A stretch of DNA of 64,000 nucleotides from assembly GCA_024760905.1 (NCBI GenBank), contig CM045745.1, positions 16,436,282 through 16,500,281 on the forward strand, read 5' to 3'. Shown here piece by piece: positions 11,428 through 22,413 of the stretch. Below the pieces are notes generated by a model. It was not told the DNA's origin and did not search any database. It worked only from the letters and a program-made list of their open reading frames with translations. Both the position numbers and the translations under genes were made by a program. The stretch is from Plotosus lineatus (lineage: Eukaryota > Chordata > Actinopteri > Siluriformes > Plotosidae). How positions within the stretch are numbered: position 1 is the first letter of the stretch; each line of letters begins with the position of its first letter.

Positions 11428-13366
11428 GGTAGGAGAGTACTTGGTGTGTCCTCAAAGGAAAGTAGATAAGGAGACTTGGTGGTGGAATGAGGAAGTGCAG
11501 GAGTGTGTACAAAGGAAGAGGTTAGCTAAGAATAAGTGGGACATTGAGAGGACCGAAGAGAGTAAACAGGAGCACAGGGAGACACAGCGTAAGGTGAAGA
11601 TAGTGGTGTCAAAGGCCAAACAGAGGGCATGTGATGACTTGTATGCTAGGTTGGGTGGTAAGGAGAGAGAAAATTATTTATACAGGGTGGCATAGCAGAG
11701 AAATAGAGATGGGAAAGACGTGCAGCAAGTTATAGTGATAAAGGACAGAGAGGGAAATGTATTGACTGATGACAGAAGTGTGATGGGAAGGGTGAAAGAG
11801 TACTTTGAAGTGTTGATGAATGAGGAAAATGAAAGAGAAAAAAAGAGTAGAAGATGTGACTGTTGAGGACCAGGAAGTAGCAAAGATTAGTAAGGGTGAA
11901 GTAAGGGAGGCATTAAAGAGGATGAAGAGTGGAAAGGCAGTTGGTCTTGATGACATACCTGTGGAGGTATGGAAGTGTCAAGGCGCAGTAGCAGTAAATT
12001 TTCTGACAAGAGCATTCAGCAAGGTCTTAGAGAGTGAGCAGAATGCCGGAGGAATGGAGAAGTGTGCTGGTGCCCATTTTTAAGAACAAGCAAGACGTGC
12101 AGAGTTGTAGCAACTACAGAGGGATAAAGTTGATGAGTCATACGATGAAGTTATGGGAAAGAATAGTGGAAGCTAGACGGAGGGCAGAGGTCAGCATTTG
12201 TGAACGACAGTGTGGTTTCATGCCAAGAAAGAGCACCACAGATGCAGTGTTTGCTTTGAGGATGTTAATAGAGAAGTACAGCAAAGGTCAGAGAGAGCTG
12301 CATAATGTCTTTGTGGATCTGGAGAAAGCATATGACAGGGTTCCAAGGGAAAAACTGTGGTATTGCATGAGGAAGTCTGGAGTGGCAGAGAAGTTTGTTA
12401 GAGTGGTGCAGGACATGTATGAGAGATGTAAGACAGTGGTGAGGTGTGCTGTCGGCGTGGCAGAAGAGTTCACGGTGAAGGTGGGACTGCATCAAGGGTC
12501 AACTCTGAGCCCCTTCTTGTTTGCTATAGTGATGGACAGGCTGACAGACGAGGTTAGACAAGAATCTCCGTGGACTATGATGTTTGTATATGACATTGTG
12601 ATCTGTAGTCAGAGCAGAGAACAAGTGGAGGAAAATCTAGAGAGGTGGAGGTATACCTTGGAAAGGAGAGGAATGAAGGTTCGCCTCAGTAAGAGAATAA
12701 ATGTGTGTGAATAAGAAGGAGCCAAGAAGAACAGTAAGGTTAAAGGGAGCAGAGATAAAGAAGGTGGAGGATTTTAAGTACTTAGGCTCAACAGTCCAGA
12801 GCAATGGAGAGTGTGGAAAAGAGGTGAAGAAGCGTGTGCAGGCAGGTTGGAATGGTTGAAGAAAAGTGTCTGGTGTGATGTGTGATAGAAAGGTATCAGC
12901 AAGAATGAAAGGAAAGGTGTACAAGACAGTGATGAGGCCAGCGATGTTGTATGGTTTAGAAACAATGGCACTGAGGAAAAGACAGGAGGCAGAGCTGAAG
13001 GTGGCACAGATGAAAGTGTTGATGTTCTCTTTGGGAGTAACGATGATGGAGAGGATTAGGAATGAGTACATCAGAGGGACAGCACATGTAAGATGTTTTG
13101 GAGACAAAGTCAGAGAGGCTAGATTGAGATGGTTTGGACATGTATAGGGGAGGGATCGTGAATATATTGGTAGTAGGATGCTGAGGTTGGAACTACCAGG
13201 CAGAAGGCCTAGAGGAAGACCAAAGAGGAGATTTAAGGATGTGGTGAAGGAGAACATGAAGGTAGTTGGCATAAGAGAAGAAGATGCAGAAGATAGGGTG
13301 AGATGGAAGCAGATGATTCGCTGTGGTGACCCCTGAAGGGAACAGCCAAAAGGAAAAGAATAAGAA
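11428..13366 (+). pseudogene. RTE-like LINE reverse transcriptase pseudogene (copy 1b)
   Basis: This is the 3' two thirds of a non-LTR retrotransposon, lacking the endonuclease. In order it shows a basic linker (WWWNEEVQECVQRKRLAKNK near 11477), the RT entry (KMKSGKAVGLDDIPVEVWK near 11920), the RT palm (FVDLEKAYDRVPR near 12310; GLHQGSTLSPFLFAIVMDRL near 12485) and the C-terminal domain (RLRWFGHV near 13120). The RT catalytic box reads MMFVYDIVICS where the copy at 58100 has MMFADDIVICS, so one catalytic aspartate is lost. There are also several frameshifts and a TAG at 13145. The 3' end is GGGAACAGCC followed by a short AAG/AAT-rich tail. The single-ORF layout and short simple-repeat tail suggest the RTE clade. 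Confidence 0.85.
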
Positions 13367-13659
13367 TCAGTGAGACTGTGAAAGGATCACACCGCAGGGT
13401 CATGACGTCGCATGACCATGTTTTGCCTTGATTATAGCTAGGAGCCTGATGGGATACTTTTCTACCAACTATATATATCTAAACTGTACAAAACTCCTCT
13501 TTACAAGACTATTCCATTTCAGTCAGATTGGATAGTAAACACTGGTGGATTACAATCTTCAAGTCATTACACACATATTCAGTTGGGTTTGTGTCTGGGC
13601 GATGAGTACACAAGGTAAGGGCATTCACCATTCACTCTTTTCTACTTTGTGGTCAACTT

Positions 13660-13837
13660 CATTATTGGCTGAAGTGCCCTTGAGCAAGTCACCTAACCCC
13701 CAACTGCTCTCCAGACGTCCCCAATGTGTGTGGCAGCGCACTGCTCTGAGTGTGTGTGTGTGTGTGTGTGTGTGTGTTCACTTTGGATGGGTTAAATACA
13801 GAGGAAATAATTTCCCTTACAGGATTAATACAGTAAA
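13660..13837 (+). mobile_element. tRNA-derived SINE fragment (family D)
   Basis: The sequence GCCCTTGAGCAAGTCACCTA, then CCCCAACTGCTC, a (GT)n at 13751-13777 and TTGGATGGGTTAAATACAGAG matches a common teleost SINE body. The tRNA-like head is mostly missing. Confidence 0.6.
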
Positions 13838-13874
13838 TCAAAAAAAAAAAAAAAAAAAAAAAAATATATATATG

Positions 13875-13917
<43 letters not shown>

Positions 13918-13925
13918 AAAAAAAA
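13838..13925. repeat. poly-A and (AT)n tract
   Basis: An A run of about 26 is followed by alternating TA and another A-rich run. It directly follows the SINE at 13660-13837 and may have grown from its tail. Confidence 0.9.
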
Positions 13926-15023
13926 TCAGAAACTTCAGATCATCATCATGTTGGCAGGTGAACCTTCTTCCATTGACAGCTTTTTGGCAGAGGGCTGCAG
14001 ATTTTCAATTCAATTCAATTCAGTTGTTTTCTTAAATTTGAGATCGCCACATAACAGCTATACATAATAAAACAAATAATATTCAACAATTTGACATTAT
14101 TTGTTCCTACTTTTTCCCTTTCGACTGAAAAGTACTGTGTCTATGGAGTCTGTGTCACATAGCATTATATTGATTCCACCCTTCTCACATCAGGAAAGAT
14201 TAATACAAAGAGAGCAGACAGCAACACTTCCTCCTTGTACACGATTTTCCTGTAGCAGTCTGTCCTTCCTCAGAGTGGGTTTGTCTTTGTGGTACAGTAG
14301 GTGTGTGCACTCCTATACACTCATAGTCTAAACAATGGCCTGTGCTACTGGATGTAGTCTGGGCAGGGTTTAAAGTTTAGTCCTGTGTGAATGCACAGCC
14401 CAACCATGCTGCTATGGTCAGCAACTGAAACAGGAAGAAGCAGAAGGAAAAGCAACTGGGAGGACCAGGAAGTGTGACGCAAGTGGCTAGGAATTTCCCA
14501 AGGATCTGCCCACTGCAAAATGAACACCGCACCCTTGGCAGACAGTGTACAGAGGTATAAAAAATTGCATTTTATAAATTATGGTCTGAATCGAAAGTGA
14601 AATAATTTAATCTGCCTATTTATAAATACATTCTGTTGAGTCAGAAATGGAATCAAAAATCAAGTAAAACACATTTTATCCAGTTGGCAGCAAACAATAG
14701 CATGTATGTAAGTAGGACGAGATACAGTACACCGTGTTTCCGGTCAACGAACACTGTAAACATCCTATTTTATGCATGCGTCATCTTTACATTTTCACAC
14801 AACTGAAGAATCATCTGCTGGTTCAAATAAAAGAGGATATAGATGGAATTTAGCAATAGATATGGGAGGGTATGGGATAGAAAGGATCCTGTAACCTCTG
14901 GCTGAAAGGATTCAGTGACTAAAAACTCCTGACATGGAATAAGCTTCCGGGAACAGAATAAACTCTTGTGCATTGGGAAAATGGACATAATAGATGGAAA
15001 ATAGCAAGTACTAAGTGGGAACT

Positions 15024-15232
15024 GGGCGGCACGATGGCATAGTGGTTAGCACGTCCGCCTCACAGCAAGAAGGCCTGGGTTCGATTCCTAGTCTGGGCGT
15101 TTCTGTGTGGAGTTTGCATGTTCTCCCTGTGCTTGCGTGGGTTTCCTCCTGGTACTCCGGTTTCCTCCCACAGTCCAAAAACATGCACAGTAGGTTAATT
15201 GGCCGTTCTAAATTGCCCATAGGTTTGCATCG
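15024..15232 (+). mobile_element. tRNA-headed SINE (family B), tail replaced
   Basis: The head GGCGGCACGATGGCATAGTG, A-box-like TGGCATAGTGG and B box GGTTCGATTCC (15078-15088) give RNA polymerase III promoter structure. The body continues with TCTGTGTGGAGTTTGCATGT and GGTTTCCTCCCACAGTCC. It ends at TAAATTGCCCATAGG and then enters a different, unnamed sequence (CAGAAGCCAATGGCAAACCA) to about 15395 in place of its usual GATGGCCTGG...GGATTAAGCGGTTCAG tail. Confidence 0.8.
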
Positions 15233-15470
15233 TGCAGAAGCCAATGGCAAACCACTACACTATCCTTGCCAAGAAAAGCTCCATGAAGATGATAATCAAG
15301 GCGTTATCCTTCATGGCAGGTCGCCAAGAGTTGTCCTACAACTCGGAAGGTACCAGACCAGACCAAATAGGCACTGAGTGTAAACTAGAAAACACACCCA
15401 TACACACACATGTATCTGTCCTTGTCAGAAACTTCCATTGACAATTAGTAATACGGCTAATTCATACAAC

Positions 15471-15824
15471 TGTCTGTCTTCCTTTCGGCTTTTTCCCTTT
15501 TACTCGGGAGTCGCCACAGCGAATCATCTGATTCGCACTTTTGATTTGGCAGAGGTTTTTACGTCGGATGTCCTTCCTGTCACAACCCTTTTAGCATGGG
15601 ACAGAAACACGATGACGACTTTGCAGCCTACTCTTTACGAAAGTCAGCAATGGTTTTTTTACATGCCTCTCACCATAGACAGTGAGAGACATGGCCCGCC
15701 TTTGATAACCCAGTTAGCCGCACTGGGGGGGCAGTGACAACCTTGTGGAGAGTGGGACTCGAACCCCCAACCTTTGGATCAGCGATCCAGCGCCCTATAC
15801 CACTAGACCATCACTGCCCCCTAG
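15471..15824 (-). mobile_element. full-length SINE A with RTE-type tail
   Basis: This 354-bp insert is flanked by a perfect 16-bp duplication GGCTAATTCATACAAC (15455-15470 and 15825-15840). On the minus strand it has a tRNA-like head (GGGGGCAGTGATGGTCTAGT, B box GGTTCGAGTCC), a body (CAGTGCGGCTAACTGGGTTA), a segment matching the LINE 5' end (GGTTGTGACAGGAAGGACAT) and a tail matching the LINE 3' end (ATTCGCTGTGGCGACTCCCG, GCCGAAAGGAAGACAGACA). It is the best reference copy of this family in the window. The head is not a functional tRNA. Confidence 0.9.
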
Positions 15825-16109
15825 GGCTAATTCATACAACAACTAGACTTATTTTGTTTATGACTTAATCCATCCAACCATTATCTACATTACTTATCCA
15901 TTATGGTCAATGAACAAAGAAACCTAGAGCCAATCTTGGCTAATTTAAATGTGAAAGAATAGGTACACGTTTAACAGGACTAACACAGAAACAGCTTCTT
16001 ACACTTACATTCATACCTACTGGCTAGTTGACATAAAGGACATAGTTTCTGGTAGAAATGAAAAACCTATACAATCATGGGGAGAAACACAAGCACACCC
16101 ACTGCCTCT

Positions 16110-16200
16110 GTGTCTCCACGGAAAAGCTGGAGGAAGCGGCTGGGGAGAGGGTTGTCTGGACGTCACCGTTTAGGCTGCTGCCCCCACGACCTGACCCTGG
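16110..16200 (-). mobile_element. LINE-like repeat fragment
   Basis: On the minus strand this repeats the GGTCGTGGGGGCAGCAGCC block of 4985-5215 and continues with a CCAGACAACCCTCTCCCCAG stretch. Only this part is recognised. Confidence 0.45.
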
Positions 16201-16464
16201 TTCAAGTAGATGATGATGAAGAAAAGGATGAAGATCAAAGTTCTACATGATAGTTCCTTTGTTTTATACTGAAGCTGGAAAGGAGATGTCCAATTTCAAT
16301 AAATGAATAAATTAACTGTTACCAAGTAATTTTTGACAGGGGCATTTACAAAGGTTAGCAATAGCAACTCTTTTTTTTTTCCCCTCCAAAAACACAAGAT
16401 TTAAAGTGCTATGGAAACATAAAACAAACCGATAAAATAACCGACTCTGAGAAGCTGCAGTGTC

Positions 16465-16990
16465 CCTTGGCAAGTTTTCCTTCGACCAAACGCTTTTGGT
16501 CACCATCAACAAGCTTCTGGCAGAGTTCTGTTGGGATATTTCACCAGTGTTCTTGACAGAGTTCAATTAAAGTTGTTGGTTTCCTGACTTGGACCCAGCT
16601 CTTAAACACAGTCTACATATTTTTAATAGAGTTGGCGTCAACACTTTGAGAGTCTATTCCAAAAGCATAATGTGAACCTATTTTATCCATTCCACCACCA
16701 ACAGTAATGTGCATTTGTGGCCATTGTCCTTCTGGGATCACCAATTCTGTTCAAGTTTCTGGTGGTTTGAGGTTACAGAATTCTGTGAAAGTCCTTCTAC
16801 TCCTTTTTTTTCTTCATCCATCTAGTCGGCTACAAACTGTAGTCAAGCTTGAAGGTGTCAGTTTTGGAGCAGGGAAATCCTTCTTGGAATGTAGCCACTC
16901 CATCCAAGGTGATATAAAGCACTACACAGTGACACTAGGGTTCCAGCTTCCAGGTCATGGCAGATTTTATGAGTTGGTGACTGTCAGTGA
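16465..16990 (-). pseudogene. decayed Tc1-like transposase
   Basis: Minus-strand translation with stops and shifts gives the C-terminal Tc1 signature (VQVRKPTTLIELCQEHW near 16570, then NIPTELCQKLVDGDQKR). Further 5' it gives the mid-domain start (LYHLGWSGYIPRRISLLQN near 16890). The DDE catalytic block between them is not readable, and there are internal stops. It is unrelated in detail to the younger Tc1-like copy at 22840-24413. Confidence 0.7.
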
Positions 16991-17058
16991 TGATCTGTGA
17001 TAATTGGCAGTGGTAGGTAACAATTTTTAACTGCCTTTTTTGTAGTTGGGAACCATGT

Positions 17059-17205
17059 CTTGGGCAGTGGTGGCTTAGTGGTTAATGCAATGCATTATCG
17101 ATCCCCACTGTCACCACTGTTGGACCCTTGAGAAAGGCCCTTAACTGTCAATTACTCAAATGTAAAAAAATGATAATTATAAGTCTGCCAAATGCTCTAA
17201 ATGTA
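17059..17205 (+). mobile_element. tRNA-headed SINE (family C), diverged
   Basis: The head GGCAGTGGTGGCTTAGTGGT, the body TTGGACCCTTGAGAAAGGCC and the 3' motif GTCTGCCAAATGCTCTAAAT are a widespread teleost SINE pattern. A second copy is at 40168-40325. Part of the tRNA-like arm is deleted. Confidence 0.7.
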
Positions 17206-17219
17206 ATGTCATTAACTAT

Positions 17220-17640
17220 TCCCAACTTTCATCGCAGATAGCCATGGACAGTTGCAGGTTCTCTGAGACTTGTTACAATCAGCAAGCATAGTTGTGGATC
17301 AAGCTGATGATATATGTAACAATAATACTCAGATGAAAATCTCTGATGGTCAGTATCCAGGTCTGAGACTGTCTGCAACCATGTCACCAAATATCTGCAA
17401 CTATCTGTGATCAACCACAATGGTCTCAGACTGTCAGCAATATAATCGCGGATAGTTGGCCACAGTCACTGATTAGTAGATTATCGTGTGTAATAGTCCA
17501 ACATTTGGAAACAGCTTTCAAAAAAATGGGATGACTGCCCACAACAGATGGATTCCTTGCTGACAGTCACTGACAGTCAACAATATGGTTGACGATATCA
17601 GTCACAGACCCCTCATGTTCACACCCGACCTAAGAATTGA
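17220..17640. repeat. GATC/CAGTC-rich quasi-repetitive block
   Basis: Short variants of CTGTCAGCAA, GATAGTTG, CTGTGATCAAC and TCTGAGACTGTC recur irregularly on both strands for about 400 bp. It ends in a GTTCACACCCGACC motif. It resembles internally repetitive DNA-transposon sequence, but no termini were found. Confidence 0.4.
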
Positions 17641-17772
17641 CTGGATCAAGTTCATTATCAGAGGATATCACCCAAAATGAGATTGGAGCTTTAGAATCTG
17701 TAGTTGTTTGCAAATTATTTTTAAAAGACATTCTTGACTTTTATAGATGTAAAATTCACTGTAAGGTACTTA

Positions 17773-17796
17773 CACACACACATACACACACGCACG

Positions 17797-17843
<47 letters not shown>

Positions 17844-17848
17844 ACACC
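17773..17848. repeat. (CA)n/(CG)n microsatellite
   Basis: CA repeats with a central ACGCACGCGCGCGC segment, alternating purine and pyrimidine throughout. Confidence 0.95.
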
Positions 17849-19021
17849 TTAAGTTCATTTCCAAAATGTACAGAAAAGAAACCAGAAACTGGCACAAAAA
17901 AACCCCCAAAATCAGCTCTTAACTACAAAAACCAAGAATGACAATGAAGCACTGTAATATACAGCCAAGAATCATGAAAGAGAGAAATGTGCTTTTCTTA
18001 ACCAGCCATCCTATTTTTCACATACATACACATGCACACAAACGGATTAAAAACATATAGCCATACGCTATCCGTACAAGTAGAGACTTAGCTAGCAATC
18101 CAGGCCCTTTACACCCTACTTTAATCCCTGATGATCTGACGAGAGTTCAGTACTCCACAGGGACAGAAAAGCACAGAACAGACACACTGACCTGGGATGC
18201 CTTGAATCACTTTCAGTGTCACACAGTCAGTGGTGCATTTCCGAATTGCTGCCAAATAAATAGATATGAAATAAGGAGAATATTTTCCATTTTCCTTCTT
18301 CCCCATATCCACACTCCTATTCTCCCTGTCCCCTTTGTTCTTAACTCTATCGTTTACTTCATATCTTGTTTCTGGTGTACAGAGCCACTCCTGGTGTAGA
18401 GGACCCTTTTAGATTTGGTAATAGACAGAAGTGTCCAGGCCCTAATATAGACGTATCACAGAGGGGAAATCCCCTCTAACTACAGACATCCATCCCTCAA
18501 ACACAGACACTCATAATGCATGTACAGTTTCAAATTCCCACAATCACCCCCACAAGGGCAAGAATGCCGTCATTCATGCACATGTTGATTGGCGTTCTGG
18601 ATGCTACCACTAGGAGGCAAAACACATTCAGGTGAAATACATTTCTTCCCCTGCTCCTAGCAGGTACAGGCAATTCACTGAATAATATAGAAAGTAGTGT
18701 CCTCATGCCAATATACTTATTCATTCAAAAGTATTACTTTGATCTTAAAAACTTAGTATATAAAAAAACAAGATTCATTTCTGCCTTTCTGAAAAGCTTC
18801 AGTCGGAGGTGGTAAAATTCTAGCATTCAGTTTGGGTAAAAGTGCGAACACTCATCAAAATAGATACACATTTAAGAAATGAACTACTTGAAGGACAGTT
18901 TCTTATTCTTTACTCAGGTAAAGGTTGTAAAGGTTAAAACTTTCTTCGGCAAATAAAATGACCCTGGTCTTAAATTTCATCAATATTTTTAAGCGATCTT
19001 TTTAAAGTAGAAGAACCAAGC

Positions 19022-19700
19022 GAATGGCATGGTAGCCTACTGGTTAGCACATCCCAGAAGCAAGAAAGTCTGAGGTTTGATTTCCAGGCTTGGATGTTTC
19101 TGTGTGGAGTTCTTCCTGTGCTTGTGTGGGTTTTCTCAGTGTACTCCAGTTTCCTCCCACAGTCCAAAGACATGCACTTTTGGCTAATTGGCAGTTGGGA
19201 GTAACGTGGATGGATAGGATCAGGAATGAGTACATCAGAGGGACAGCACATGTAAGATGTTTTGGAGACAAAGTCAGAGAGGCTAGATTGAGATGGTTTG
19301 GACATGTACAGAGGAGGGATAGTGTATATATTGGTAGTTGGATGCTGAGGTTGGAACTACCAGGCAGAAGGCCTAGAGGAAGACCAAAGAGGAGATTTAT
19401 GGATGTGGTGAAGGAGAACATGAACGTAATTGGCATAAGAGAAGAAGATTCAGAGGACAGGGTGAGATGGAGGCAGATGATCCACTGTGACGACCCTTGA
19501 CAGGAACAGCCGAAAGGAAAAGAAGAAGAAGAAGAAGAAAAATAAGGCAGTTCCAAATGGAACCAAGGTGTGAATGCAAGTGTGTATGGTTGTGTGCTGT
19601 CATGCAATGGTGTGGCAAGCTGTTCAAGGTATACTCTGCATTCGCCTATTGTTGGCCAACCTCCTCGTGGCCCTAGTGGAATAATGACGATCAGCAAATG
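19022..19700 (+). mobile_element. SINE B split by a LINE insertion
   Basis: The SINE head and body (ATGGCATGGTAGCCTACTGG, TCTGTGTGGAGTTCTTCCTG, TTTCCTCCCACAGTCC) run from 19022 to 19196. They resume at 19546 with CCAAATGG, GTGTGAATGC and the tail (TGGTGTGGCAAGCTGTTCAA onward). The interruption is the LINE fragment at 19197-19545. Confidence 0.85.
19197..19545 (+). mobile_element. 5'-truncated RTE-like LINE inside a SINE
   Basis: The fragment starts GGGAGTAACG, the C-terminal domain of the LINE (DRIRNEYIRGTAHVRCFGDK; RLRWFGHVQRRDS). It has a complete 3' end GGAACAGCCGAAAGGAAAAG and an (AAG)n tail. A duplication GGCAGTT flanks it (19190-19196 and 19546-19552), which is direct evidence for target-primed insertion into the older SINE B. 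Confidence 0.9.
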
Positions 19701-20185
19701 AGTACGTGAGTAGTTCGATAAACTAGTTTAAGTTGATGCTCTATAAGTAATTTTGCATATAAATGTAATAAAGATTTATTCAATCCCCAAAAGCTGAACT
19801 TAAAAAAATTAACTTCTTCTAATAAATAGTTTCAATGTGAATTCGTTTTGCCAATGCCATTGATGATGATGATGTGGTGTGTCCATCACGTTATAACCGC
19901 ACCCTCCCGAATGTTTTGATATTGTCTGAAAGTGTTTGCTACTGAGATAAGATTTCTTTAATGGAAACTCAATCTCACAACAGAGTATCGAGATGGACAA
20001 ATTCATTTTCGTAAGAACATTATACATGCCGGAAACGACATGTGCTTCCTTAATGTGACCAAGTTAAAAGTCTATCTATTAAAATGAGTAATGCACAACC
20101 TAATTATTAACGGATACTACTGCATATGGACACATTTAAGTCTATTTACAGCATTAAAAAAGTATTTTATTTTATTAAAACTGTA

Positions 20186-22413
20186 TACAGTCAGTCCTCT
20201 ACTTACGAAAACCTCTGAATACGAAAAATCTAGGTTACGAAAAACATTTTCCTAAATTTTCACCCTCTGTATACGAAACAACCTCTTCTTACAAAAAGCG
20301 CCAAACGCACCATTCAAAAATTCAAACAATGCGTGAGTTGCTCTCTCATTGACTGTCTCTCAACATCCCGCCCCGCTGGCCTCCCATTGGCCAGGAAGGA
20401 GCTGAACTGTACCCATACTTCCTGTACCCATACTTTTTGTTTGTCACGCGTGAAGAAGAGTTGAACAAGACTGTTGGCTTGTGAGTTTTTTTGAGAGTGA
20501 TCATTGCAGCGTTATATTTGGTTATTCATCATGGACCCCAAGAAAGTGATTCCCGGTGACACCGAAAAGAAGAAGCGGGCTCCGTTATCAATCAAAGTGA
20601 AGCAGGAGATAATACAAAAGTGGAATACGGTTGAGCGAAATCGCAAAGGAGTATGGCCGAAACCCCTCTACAATTGGGACGATGTTGAAGCAGAAGGAGA
20701 CCTTAAAAGCGGAGATACAGTGACGGACGCGATTATTTTGGAAAAAGCAACCACCCAGGCATGTGATTTGACCATCACCAAAATATCTGAAAATCAGCCA
20801 GGGTCTGGGGGCATGGCCCCCACCCCGAAGCTCCTCCCCCAAAGCTCCTCCCCCTCAAAGCTCCTCGGTTTTAAGCATTTCAGAAGGGGAAAAAGACACT
20901 GAAAGAGCTCTAGAAAGTTTAATTTCTAATCTGCATATGCATACTGTACCTCAACTTGTAGGTTTATCATGTGGGATTCCAACACTAATAAAAGTGTTAC
21001 AGTCACAAATCAAATAGTCACTCATAGATTTATCCTGCCTCACAACACTATTATCAACAGTCATTGTCTTTAAACACAATCTGGAAACAAACTATACACA
21101 TGACATGCTATACATGCTATACATGCACACATACATGACGTTTTTTTAATTGTTTCTTCGTCTTTAGTGCTTTAGCATGGCACTTTCTTGTTTCCTTTTA
21201 CAGGTGCAGCCTGAACTGTCCTTCTGGAGGCTGCCTTAGAAAGTATGTTGTCCTTCTGGATGCTGGAGCGTTTCAGTTGAGGTTGATTCATAGTTTTAAA
21301 TTTCCAATATTAATGAGCTAATTACACGAGCACACATTCCCGCTGCTGTAAATGTCTATTTACATAAGTTAATTACGAAAAACTGGCGAGTTATTGCGGT
21401 GATAATGTATTTATTCTAAACAGCAGAAAAATGGTTCAGTGACCATAGAGTCGGCTCATTTAATTCAGTTTACGGAGTAAACATGTGAACGTCCTATGCC
21501 TAAAACATGCATGCATTCACAATAATTTGAAAAATATAATCGGAAACTAGACAACAACACTCTCAAACATACCTCAAAATTAACTACTCGATCGGCTACA
21601 GAAACTAGTCGTTTCACTGGGTCTTTTCTTTGCACTGAAGTTTCTGATCGAACGGCAAACAAAGGGTTAAGTCCGTAGGGTTCTGGAATCTTCGCTTGAA
21701 CACCAAATGTTCCGGCAATTGAATGATACAGTTCCCTTTTCCATCCATTCCCACCTAAACTTGTTTTTCACGACTTTGTCTATTTCTTTGATTCGAGCAG
21801 AATCTTTTCTCTGGATCACCGACATGCTTTCGATAGCTGAACAGATCGGAAGTGGAGCGAATGTCTACGTACATGTTTCAACATCAGCGATTGGCTATTA
21901 GAAAGCCGTTAGCCAATCAGCAGTAACGTTTCACGTTTCAAGAGAGGTCATTTTATGAAAAACTCGGAACGGAATAAAAGTGTGAACGGTTATTTTGACA
22001 TATTTGGCATGAAAAAAATCTTTTTTTTTTTTTAATAAACTGGGCCAATGAAAAAAATCGGAATTCTGTGAATTCGTGGAAAAATCACATGCCTGACCAC
22101 CATATTTAAGGACCTCGTGAAGGAGGGTGGGGGTGTGGGTTCTTCAGACCAGCAACCCCCGGATTTTAAAGCGTCGCATGGGTGGTTTGAGAGATTAAAA
22201 AAAAAAAGTAAATAATTTTCTTTTACTTTTAACACATATTTCATACAAAATTGATGTAGTTTAATAATTTTTAAAGGGTTTATGGGGTAGTCTTGGGAGC
22301 CTTGGAATGAATCACGCGTTTTACATGTAAAATGCACCTCTACTTATGAAAACTCCAGGTTAAGAAAAAGGCGCTGGTACAGATTATTTTCGTAAGTAGA
22401 GGGCCGACTGTAC
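20186..22413 (+). mobile_element. pogo/Tigger-like element, internally deleted
   Basis: The termini are CAGTCAGTCCTCTACTTACG on the left and, read inward on the other strand, CAGTCGGCCCTCTACTTACG on the right, with TA outside each. From 20531 an open frame starts MDPKKVIPGDTEKKKRAPLS and continues IKVKQEIIQKW, the N-terminal pogo/CENP-B helix-turn-helix style. The frame resumes at about 22104 as IFKDLVKEGGG and PDFKASHGWFERLKKKK, the second (CENP-B type) DNA-binding module. The DDE domain is deleted. A hAT-like element interrupts the frame at 20756-22095. CCAAT-type sequence (CTCCCATTGGCC) at 20382 probably marks the element's own promoter. Confidence 0.8.
20756..22095 (-). mobile_element. 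hAT-like element inside Tigger
   Basis: The element starts CAGGCATGTGATTT, and its right end read inward is also CAGGCATGTGATTT. It is flanked by a 6-bp duplication ACCACC (20750-20755 and 22096-22101). On the minus strand an ATG at about 21825 opens MSVIQRKDSARIKEIDKVVK followed by NKFRWEWMEKG, resembling N-termini of teleost hAT/BED-type transposases from memory. The frame then breaks, and a second frame reads KIPEPYGLNPLFAVRSETSV up to a possible splice donor near 21573. CCAAT sites (AGCCAATCAG at 21910) lie just upstream of that ATG. No catalytic core was found. Confidence 0.6.

Noticed and set aside
12034..12714. Host gene candidate with a reverse transcriptase domain
   Set aside because: It is part of an RTE-like LINE with sister copies in the window and a damaged catalytic box.
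12637..13272. 211-codon minus-strand frame
   Set aside because: It is antisense to the LINE C-terminal domain. Similar antisense frames occur at 56417-57662 and, on the plus strand, at 62264-62770.
15024..15100. tRNA gene from the A and B boxes
   Set aside because: The arms do not pair into a cloverleaf and the sequence continues into a SINE body. The same applies to the heads at 15760, 33966, 50000 and 52986.
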